From: Bacillota bacterium
GTDB lineage: Bacteria; Bacillota; Bacilli; Bacillales_B; DSM-18226
Length of the DNA: 6,366 nucleotides
Assembly: GCA_021821235.1 (NCBI GenBank)
Contig: JAKACS010000193.1
Span: forward strand, 1 to 6,366
Direction: 5' to 3'
Shown here: positions 1-5,354 of the stretch, piece by piece
How positions within the stretch are numbered: the stretch's first letter is position 1
How the letters are laid out: each line of letters opens with the position of its first letter
Made by a program: the position numbers and the translations under genes
The notes under the pieces: model-generated
Told to the model about the DNA's origin: nothing
What the model saw: the letters and a program-made list of their open reading frames with translations, nothing else
Databases searched by the model: none

Positions 1-150
1 AAAGAAGGAAGTAGTGTTTCGGAATATTTATTCGAAACGGGCATTTGCCTGCCTTCAGGGACAAATATGACGGAAGAAGATCAATTGAGAGTAATAGACT
101 GTATACGAAGCACGCTCGAATTAAGAATCGAAAGAAAGCGATGTGTATAG
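1..150 (+). CDS. DegT/DnrJ/EryC1/StrS-family sugar aminotransferase (EpsN-like), C-terminal fragment
   Basis: Only the last 49 codons and the stop are present; the start lies upstream of the window. The translation contains LFETGICLPSG followed by TEEDQLRVIDCI. This is the usual C-terminal signature of PLP-dependent nucleotide-sugar aminotransferases: a G-x-CLPSG turn, then an acidic 'T-x-E-D-Q-x-x-V' helix. Enzymes of this family transfer an amino group to a keto-sugar nucleotide in the cytoplasm, and EpsN of the Bacillus subtilis eps operon is one. The catalytic lysine and PLP-binding region are outside the window, so the substrate cannot be judged. The gene runs in the same direction as everything downstream, 37 bases before the SinR-like gene, with no hairpin terminator between them. 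Family assignment is fairly sure; orthology to EpsN is inference. Confidence 0.85.
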   Translation, partial: KEGSSVSEYLFETGICLPSGTNMTEEDQLRVIDCIRSTLELRIERKRCV

Positions 151-187
151 CGTTTTTTAACTTTTAGAATAAGATGGGGTAGTATAA

Positions 188-529
188 ATGATCGGAGACA
201 ATATAGGTAAAATTCGCAAGCAAAAGGGCTTTTCATTATCCATTTTGGCCGAACGGGCAGGAATATCAAAATCGTACTTAAGCAATATTGAACGGAATGT
301 AAACAAAAACCCATCCATTCAAGTGATGGAAAAAATTGCTTTCGTGTTGGATGTCGATTTAAAAACCCTCTTAAAAACAAATAACCAAGAGGAGTCAAAA
401 CAGATTTCAGATCGGGAATGGCTTGACCTCGCTCAGGAATTAAAAGAATCAGGGATCGATAAAAAACAAATAAAAGAATATCGAACATTAATCGAATTTA
501 TCAAATGGCAAAACCGGAATATTGACTAA
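188..529 (+). CDS. SinR-like helix-turn-helix transcriptional regulator
   Basis: This 113-residue protein is close in length to B. subtilis SinR (111). The N-terminus (MIGDNIGKIRKQKGFSLSIL) and residues 17-36, ending in ISKSYLSNIER, form an XRE/Cro-type helix-turn-helix. The following NPSIQVMEKI matches the SinR/SlrR pattern. Residues 74-113 (starting SDREWLDLAQELKESGI) resemble the SinI-type dimerisation domain, through which SinR self-associates and binds SinI or SlrR. SlrR is longer (about 150 residues), so SinR is the better match. SinR is known to repress exopolysaccharide and matrix operons, so control of this cluster is a reasonable inference. The ATG at 188 is preceded by GGGG at 176-179 with 8 bases spacing. 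The position between an aminotransferase and a glycosyltransferase gene is unusual for SinR. No sinI-like gene is present nearby. I withhold the symbol because this may be a cluster-specific paralogue rather than the global SinR. Confidence 0.9.
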   Translation: MIGDNIGKIRKQKGFSLSILAERAGISKSYLSNIERNVNKNPSIQVMEKIAFVLDVDLKTLLKTNNQEESKQISDREWLDLAQELKESGIDKKQIKEYRTLIEFIKWQNRNID

Positions 530-538
530 AAAAGAATT

Positions 539-543
539 GGGGA
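539..543 (+). promoter_or_regulatory. Ribosome binding site supporting a GTG start
   Basis: GGGGA lies 9 bases before the GTG at 553. No ATG with a comparable site is available, and family members begin at the IPKIIHYCWFG motif almost immediately after their start, so GTG is the best start for the GT32-like gene. Confidence 0.55.
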
Positions 544-552
544 AGTATACAG

Positions 553-1275
553 GTGAAGGAAAATATCCCAAAAATTATTCATTATTGCTGGTTTGGCAAA
601 GGGGAAAAACCAGCAATTGTCACAAAGTGTATCAATAGCTGGAAAGTTCATTTGCCAGACTATCAATACATCGAATGGAATGAAGATAATTTTGACATTC
701 ATTCCCTTACTTATGTAAGCGAAGCATATGAAGCGAGAAAATTTGCCTTCGTAAGTGATTATGTAAGAGCGTATGCCCTCTATCACTATGGCGGCATTTA
801 TGTAGATACCGATGTGGAGATTGTAAAAAAATTCGATGACCTGCTTAATCATGATTCATTTTGGGGATTTGAACAGGAAAACTATATTGCTACAAGTACG
901 ATTGGCGCAAAAAAAGGAAACAACCTAATGGGCATATTTCTTGAATCCTATAAAGATAAAACATTTTTCAATAAAGACGGAAGCTTAAATGAATTAACAA
1001 ATGTCGCGATTATTACAAAAATTCTTGAACAGAATGGCCTTAAATTAAACGGGGAGTATCAGAATCTGGCTGGTAACGCATTTTATCCGCAAACGTATTT
1101 TTCTCCGTATGACTATATTAATTGTCGAAAATTTATTAGCAAGGATACGTATGCAATCCATTATTTTTATAAAAGCTGGTTGCCGTTAAAAGCAAGAGTA
1201 AAAGCAAAGATGAAACAGCTTGCTGCCCGATTGATCGGTGGAAACAATTTGGCGAAATTAAGGAAGATTTTGTAG
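553..1275 (+). CDS. GT32-like glycosyltransferase (DXD sugar-binding region, capsular polysaccharide type)
   Basis: This 240-residue protein likely transfers a sugar from a nucleotide donor to the growing lipid-linked repeat unit in the cytoplasm. The N-terminus has IPKIIHYCWFG (residues 5-15). The core FAFVSDYVRAYALYHYGGIY (65-83) leads into VDTDVE, whose D85-T86-D87 is the DXD motif that binds metal and nucleotide sugar. This is the hallmark of the Gly_transf_sug/OCH1-like family. A late HYFYKSW (203-209) matches the conserved 'H-x-x-x-x-SW' end of the catalytic domain. The last 28 residues (from about 213) are rich in Lys and Arg alternating with hydrophobic residues. They could form an amphipathic helix that holds the enzyme at the membrane, which is inference. 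There is no signal peptide. Translation starts at GTG, 23 bases after the regulator's stop. Sugar specificity and linkage cannot be read from the sequence. Confidence 0.9.
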   Translation: MKENIPKIIHYCWFGKGEKPAIVTKCINSWKVHLPDYQYIEWNEDNFDIHSLTYVSEAYEARKFAFVSDYVRAYALYHYGGIYVDTDVEIVKKFDDLLNHDSFWGFEQENYIATSTIGAKKGNNLMGIFLESYKDKTFFNKDGSLNELTNVAIITKILEQNGLKLNGEYQNLAGNAFYPQTYFSPYDYINCRKFISKDTYAIHYFYKSWLPLKARVKAKMKQLAARLIGGNNLAKLRKIL

Positions 1276-1291
1276 CTAAGGGGAAATACGG

Positions 1292-1921
1292 ATGAAACTA
1301 ATGATAAAAATCATGAAGGAATTTTCCTCTCAAACCTCGAAAAGGGGTTTTTATTTTGCAATAATAATGAATCTTGCTCATTTAATTGGCATATTGAGGG
1401 GAGTTTTTTATAAGCTGCTCTATTTTCGTAATATCAAATCTTCTATTTATTCACTGCAAAGCAATAGCCGGATTGAGGTTTTCAACAAACGCTCCAAAGT
1501 AGAAATCGGCAAATTTGTCTTTATTCGCAAGAATGCCAGCATCCGGATTGACTTTGACGGGGAGCTCGTCATTGAGGATAAGGTGTTTATTAATGACAAC
1601 TGCACTATTAACTGTATCAACCGAATTACGATTGGAAGCCATACGAAAATTGCCCCAAATGTTTGTATTAATGACCATGATCATAATTACAAAGATCAAA
1701 CAGATGCCCATTTGTTAAAAGGAGAAGTCAAAATTGGTAAAAATGTCTGGATCGGTTCCAATGTGGTGATTTTACGTAATACGGTAATCGGTGATAATGC
1801 GGTGATTGCGGCCGGCAGTGTTGTAAAAGGCCATGTTCCAGCAAATGCGCTATTTATCAATAAACGGGAGGACAAAGTCATTCCACTCTATAGTCTTCCT
1901 AAAGTTGCGACAAATCAATAA
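1292..1921 (+). CDS. Hexapeptide-repeat (left-handed beta-helix) O-acyltransferase, probably acetyltransferase
   Basis: This 209-residue protein probably transfers an acetyl group from acetyl-CoA to a sugar hydroxyl of the polysaccharide or its precursor. Residues 60-180 carry imperfect [LIV]-G-x4 repeats typical of a left-handed beta-helix, for example VEIGKF, ITIGSHTKIAPN, VKIGKNVWIGSNVVI and TVIGDNAVIAAGSVV. INDHDHNY (127-133) holds the likely catalytic histidine (H129 or H131), as in WcaF, LacA and NodL-type acetyltransferases. Residues 19-46 are mostly hydrophobic with scattered basic residues, which suggests membrane contact but not a clear transmembrane helix. The start at 1292 follows AAGGGGA (1278-1284) with 7 bases spacing. 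Further in-frame ATGs at codons 4 and 8 lack an equally placed site. The gene lies 16 bases after the GT32-like gene. Serine acetyltransferase is less likely, because the N-terminal helical domain of that family is missing. The acceptor sugar is unknown. Confidence 0.88.
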   Translation: MKLMIKIMKEFSSQTSKRGFYFAIIMNLAHLIGILRGVFYKLLYFRNIKSSIYSLQSNSRIEVFNKRSKVEIGKFVFIRKNASIRIDFDGELVIEDKVFINDNCTINCINRITIGSHTKIAPNVCINDHDHNYKDQTDAHLLKGEVKIGKNVWIGSNVVILRNTVIGDNAVIAAGSVVKGHVPANALFINKREDKVIPLYSLPKVATNQ

Positions 1922-1929
1922 GGCGTTTC

Positions 1930-1934
1930 GGGAG
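1930..1934 (+). promoter_or_regulatory. Ribosome binding site that fixes the start of the first GT4 gene
   Basis: GGGAG is 6 bases before the ATG at 1941. It favours this start over an in-frame ATG at 1833. That upstream start would add 36 residues without family similarity and overlap the acyltransferase gene. Confidence 0.6.
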
Positions 1935-1940
1935 TTCAAT

Positions 1941-3134
1941 ATGAAAAAAAATATTTTAATAGCCGTATACAATTTGGAAATTGGCGGAATTGAACGAAGC
2001 TTGATTAATATGTTAGAGAACTTCGACTACAATCGCTACACTGTCGATTTACTCATCTATCATCATATAGGTGAATATCTCGGTCTTGTTCCGAAGCAAG
2101 TAACGATTTTGCCGCAAATTGATCAATATTCATTATTTCGAAAGCCTGTCCTTGATTGTTTCAAAGAAGGTTACTTTTCGATTCCGACAGCAAGGGTTGC
2201 AACGAAGGTAGTGGCAGCGGCAAAAGCAAAGTGGATGAAGCTCAACGAAGGATCTGGCTATATTCAAATGCAGCTTGCGCTAAAATATGCCTGTCCGTTT
2301 TTACCAAAACAAGATAAGACGTATGATCTTGCGATAAGCTATGCCTGGCCGCATGATATCGTGGCCCAAAAAATAAAAGCGCAGCAAAAGGTTGCCTGGG
2401 TTCACACTGATTATGGGAAGCTAGAAATTGATCACAAATTGGATTTAAAGGTTTGGGAACAATTCGATTTCATTGCAGCGGTTTCCGCTGAATGTGCGCA
2501 GTCCTTCTTGAACCAATACCCAACCTTAACAGAAAAAATGATTGTAATGGAAAACATTACATCACCAGCATTTATTAAACAAATGGCCAGGGAAAATGGC
2601 CAATCAATGAATAAGAAAACGTTTAATCTATTATCCGTGGGTAGACTGTCTTATGTGAAAGGATTTGATATGGCCGTTGAAGCATTGAGAATCCTTCATG
2701 ACAAAGGATTGACGGATCTTAAATGGTATGTTGTTGGCTATGGCGGCTATGAATCCGAATTAAACAGAATCATTCAGAAGCATGAATTAACAGATCATTT
2801 TATTTTGCTTGGGAAAAAGACGAACCCGTACCCTTATTTTCATGGATGTGACGTCTATGTTCAGCCGTCCAGATATGAAGGCAAGGCAGTCACCGTTACA
2901 GAGGCGATGATTCTTGGCAAGCCGATTTTAATAACGAATTACCCTACAGCGAAAAGCCAAGTAGAAGATGGAATTGACGGGATCATTTGCGATGTAAGTG
3001 CAGCAGGAATTGCCGAAGGAATTGAAAAGCTATACCAAAGTAAAGAACTAAGAGAACGCTTGATTGCCAATATTCGTGGGAAAGATTACAGCAATTCTGT
3101 TGAGTTGGAAAAATTATATTATCTTATTGGTTGA
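1941..3134 (+). CDS. GT4-family (GT-B fold) glycosyltransferase, first copy
   Basis: This 397-residue protein has a length normal for GT4 enzymes, which are retaining transferases that use nucleotide sugars in the cytoplasm. The N-terminal Rossmann domain opens with ILIAVYNLEIGGIERSLINM, where the 'GG-x-E-R' loop is typical of the acceptor-binding half. WVHTDYGKL (153-161) marks the end of that half. The C-terminal domain has LLSVGRLSYVKGF, with R235 and K240 as the expected donor-phosphate contacts, then KWYVVGYG (261-268), NPYPYF (295-300) and YVQPSRYEGKAVTVTEAM. E313 and E321 form the E-x7-E catalytic motif. The reading frame is open back to 1833, but the start is set at 1941 by the family N-terminus and the GGGAG site. 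It follows the acyltransferase gene by 19 bases. The gene at 5355 is a clear paralogue. Sugar and linkage are not predictable. Confidence 0.92.
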   Translation: MKKNILIAVYNLEIGGIERSLINMLENFDYNRYTVDLLIYHHIGEYLGLVPKQVTILPQIDQYSLFRKPVLDCFKEGYFSIPTARVATKVVAAAKAKWMKLNEGSGYIQMQLALKYACPFLPKQDKTYDLAISYAWPHDIVAQKIKAQQKVAWVHTDYGKLEIDHKLDLKVWEQFDFIAAVSAECAQSFLNQYPTLTEKMIVMENITSPAFIKQMARENGQSMNKKTFNLLSVGRLSYVKGFDMAVEALRILHDKGLTDLKWYVVGYGGYESELNRIIQKHELTDHFILLGKKTNPYPYFHGCDVYVQPSRYEGKAVTVTEAMILGKPILITNYPTAKSQVEDGIDGIICDVSAAGIAEGIEKLYQSKELRERLIANIRGKDYSNSVELEKLYYLIG

Positions 3135-3152
3135 ATAAGGGGTGGTCTTAAT

Positions 3153-4169
3153 ATGGACATAAAGGTAAGTGTGATCATTCCGGTTTATCATGCTGAAAAC
3201 TATGTAGCTGAATGTATCGAATCCCTCTTAAGTCAAACGCTTCAAGAATGTGAATTTATTTTTATTAATGACGGTTCAAACGATCGCAGCCGGGAAATAA
3301 TCGAGAGCTATAAAGAAAAGGACAGCAGGATTCATTTGATTGACCAAGAAAATCAGGGTGTAAGTATCGCAAGAAACAAAGGGTTGGATATTGCAACGGG
3401 TGAGTATGTCGGGTTTGTCGATGCGGATGACTATGTTGAGAAAGAGATGTTTGACAGATTATATAATGCAGCAACACAACAGGACTGTGATGTTGTCATT
3501 TCCAATCTTAAAGGTGAAGGAACTGAGGCTTTGCAATATCCTTTTCGAAAATCTGCCGTTTTGCCTAAAGAATATATTCAAAAGAGCATTCTTCCTCACT
3601 TTATAAAAAGTGAAAATTTAAATTCTGTTTGTAATAAAATTTTTCGAAATCAGCTGATTAAGGAAAATAAGATAATTTTTCCTGAAAATGTTGCCCTGGG
3701 TGAGGATGGAATGTTTAATCTGCAATTTTTTAGTGCAGCGACGACGGCATTTTATCTGGATTATGCAGGTTACTGTTACCGAGAAGTGGCAGGCAGTGCA
3801 ACGCGCAATTTTTTAAAGCATGATTATTTTAAAAGAGCGTCGGAAGTTTATGCGATGGAATTGCCTAAATCGATAAAATTCAATATGACAAAAGAAGAAT
3901 TGGTCAAGCTAAAGGCTGAAAAACTAATCAATAGTGTCAATGCATTTATTTTTCAAATTATCTGTACAAACAGCAATTTTCTTGAAAAATATAAAAATAT
4001 CAAAAAAATGATCAACAGTCCACAGGTCAAAGAAGCATTAACAAAGTGCAATTTTGATAGCAACGACTTCTTAGGAAGATATGATCGTGCTGTTATAACG
4101 ATGATGAAATACAATTTTATCATTGGAATCTATTGTGCTGCTTCCTATAGCAGACTCAGAAATAAGTAG
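3153..4169 (+). CDS. GT2-family (GT-A fold) glycosyltransferase, EpsJ-like
   Basis: This 338-residue protein is a GT2 inverting transferase. VSVIIPVYHAENYVAECIES (5-24), FINDGSNDRS with D40-G41 (37-46), and NQGVSIARNKGLD (67-79) form the nucleotide-binding half. FVDADDYV (88-95) supplies the metal-binding D90-A91-D92. ALGEDGMFNL (181-190) contains the E-D pair that usually carries the catalytic base. Family members of this type, including B. subtilis EpsJ, have a similar domain of about 100 residues followed by a helical C-terminal part, as here. Residues 320-334 are mildly hydrophobic but too short and polar for a sure membrane segment. The AAGGGGTGG site (3137-3145), 7 bases before the ATG, supports the start. 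The gene is 18 bases after the GT4 gene. The resemblance to EpsJ is from recalled motifs, so the symbol is not assigned. Confidence 0.93.
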   Translation: MDIKVSVIIPVYHAENYVAECIESLLSQTLQECEFIFINDGSNDRSREIIESYKEKDSRIHLIDQENQGVSIARNKGLDIATGEYVGFVDADDYVEKEMFDRLYNAATQQDCDVVISNLKGEGTEALQYPFRKSAVLPKEYIQKSILPHFIKSENLNSVCNKIFRNQLIKENKIIFPENVALGEDGMFNLQFFSAATTAFYLDYAGYCYREVAGSATRNFLKHDYFKRASEVYAMELPKSIKFNMTKEELVKLKAEKLINSVNAFIFQIICTNSNFLEKYKNIKKMINSPQVKEALTKCNFDSNDFLGRYDRAVITMMKYNFIIGIYCAASYSRLRNK

Positions 4170-4171
4170 CT

Positions 4172-4177
4172 GGAGGA
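4172..4177 (+). promoter_or_regulatory. Strong Shine-Dalgarno site of the pyruvyl transferase gene
   Basis: GGAGGA matches the anti-Shine-Dalgarno sequence and sits 10 bases before the ATG at 4188. It is a closer match to the consensus than the G-runs before the earlier genes. Confidence 0.6.
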
Positions 4178-4187
4178 AAAATCCGAT

Positions 4188-5345
4188 ATGAGAATTATGA
4201 TGTTTGCCCATGGAGGCAGTCTTAACAGAGGCTGTGAAGCCATTGTTCGATCTTCAACAAAAATCATTAAGGAAAAAATCACAAGTTCAAAAATTTATTT
4301 AGCTTCCGGGAAGCCGGAAACAGATCAGCATATACCACAACTGGATGGCATTTACGATAGTTCTTCACAAAATATCGAGAAATTTTCGAAGGAGTGGCTA
4401 ATTTCCGCACTTAGAGTGAAATTTTTTAAAGATGAGTCCTACGCGCTAAGGAAGATTGAACAAAAAACGATTCAACACATTAACGAAATGGATGTTTTTC
4501 TATCGATTGGTGGAGATAATTATTGCTATGGTGAACAGCCAGCATTATATGAGATAGATAGAACGGTGAAAGCAAAAAGAAAAAAGCTGGTTCTCTGGGG
4601 ATGCTCCATTGGAGAAGAGGATTTAACAGAAAACATGCTGCAAGATCTCCAATTATTCGATTTAATCCTTGCCCGTGAAACCTTGACTTTTCACCTGTTA
4701 AAGGAAAAGGGGCTTAAAAATATAAAGTTGTGTGCGGATCCCGCGTTCACAATGGAAAAAGAAGAGCTGGAATTACCTGATGGATGGCAGGATGGAAATA
4801 CGGTAGGCGTTAATTTCAGCCCGCTTGTTTTGAAAAGAAATCCGCACTCCCAAGAAGCAGTTAAAAAGCTTATCCAGCATATTTTAGATACAACCAAGAT
4901 AACTATCGCCTTTACACCCCATGTTATTGATCATGGAAACAATGATTATGAAGTCTTAAAGCAATATTATGAAGAATTTAAGCATACAGGAAGAGTTCTC
5001 ATTTTGCCCGATCATTTAAATGCCACCCAATACAAAGGCTATATCGGCAGAATGAGATTTTTTATTGGCGCGAGAACGCATGCAACCATTGCTGCTTACT
5101 CAAACTGTGTTCCGACAATGGTGTTAGGCTACAGTGTCAAATCCCGCGGCATTGCTAAAGATCTATTTGGTGAAGAAAAATTGGTTTTGGGAATTAATGA
5201 AATTTCTGACAGAAAAAAATTAATCAGCGGATTTGATGAAATGGTTAAGCGTGAAGCAGAAATCAAGAACATGCTGCAGCAAGCCATTCCTAGAATAAAA
5301 CAAATGTCTTATAAAGCAGTTGACTATTTAAGTGAGATCGTTTGA
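4188..5345 (+). CDS. Polysaccharide pyruvyl transferase family protein
   Basis: This 385-residue protein would add a ketal-linked pyruvate from phosphoenolpyruvate to a sugar, giving the polymer a negative charge. The N-terminus has GGSLNRGCEAIVRSS (9-23), the family's 'N-x-G-x-E-A' loop. DVFLSIGGDNYCYG (102-115) is the glycine-rich loop, and KLVLWGCSIG (133-142) the following strand. ARETLTFHLLKEKGLKNIKL followed by CADPAF (162-187) is a highly typical segment. GARTHATIAAYSNCVPTMVL (294-313) is the C-terminal 'G-x-R-x-H' motif, with R296 and H298 as likely functional residues. These features fit the PF04230 family, as in CsaB and WcaK; the sequence looks different from B. subtilis EpsI. Some members have drifted from pyruvyl transfer, so the exact reaction is inferred. 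It lies 18 bases after the GT2 gene and 9 before the next GT4 gene. Confidence 0.9.
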   Translation: MRIMMFAHGGSLNRGCEAIVRSSTKIIKEKITSSKIYLASGKPETDQHIPQLDGIYDSSSQNIEKFSKEWLISALRVKFFKDESYALRKIEQKTIQHINEMDVFLSIGGDNYCYGEQPALYEIDRTVKAKRKKLVLWGCSIGEEDLTENMLQDLQLFDLILARETLTFHLLKEKGLKNIKLCADPAFTMEKEELELPDGWQDGNTVGVNFSPLVLKRNPHSQEAVKKLIQHILDTTKITIAFTPHVIDHGNNDYEVLKQYYEEFKHTGRVLILPDHLNATQYKGYIGRMRFFIGARTHATIAAYSNCVPTMVLGYSVKSRGIAKDLFGEEKLVLGINEISDRKKLISGFDEMVKREAEIKNMLQQAIPRIKQMSYKAVDYLSEIV

Positions 5346-5349
5346 GGAG
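5344..5349 (+). promoter_or_regulatory. Shine-Dalgarno site overlapping the pyruvyl transferase stop codon
   Basis: GAGGAG starts inside the TGA stop (5343-5345) and lies 5 bases before the ATG at 5355. This overlap points to translational coupling of the two genes. Confidence 0.6.
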
Positions 5350-5354
5350 CGATT

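Noticed and set aside
150..190. A promoter or SinR operator before the regulator gene (TAGAAT at 165-170, TATAAA at 183-188, a short GTT...AAC dyad at 152-161)
   Set aside because: No -35 element with proper spacing is visible, TATAAA runs into the start codon, and the dyad differs from the recalled SinR consensus GTTCTYT. A promoter here is possible but not supported.
81..488. A 135-codon open frame on the minus strand
   Set aside because: It lies almost entirely opposite the SinR-like gene, has no recognisable domain, and runs against the direction of every supported gene.
526..852. A 108-codon open frame on the minus strand
   Set aside because: It is the antisense of the GT32-like gene, including its DXD region, with no independent support.
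1833..1940. A longer N-terminus for the first GT4 protein from an in-frame ATG at 1833
   Set aside because: It would overlap the acyltransferase gene by 89 bases and add 36 residues unlike the family, while the ATG at 1941 has a well-placed GGGAG and starts exactly at the first GT4 beta strand.
4590..4596. An exact match to the recalled SinR box GTTCTCT
   Set aside because: It is a 7-base match in the middle of the pyruvyl transferase coding sequence, encoding part of the conserved LVLWG strand, so chance is the simplest explanation.
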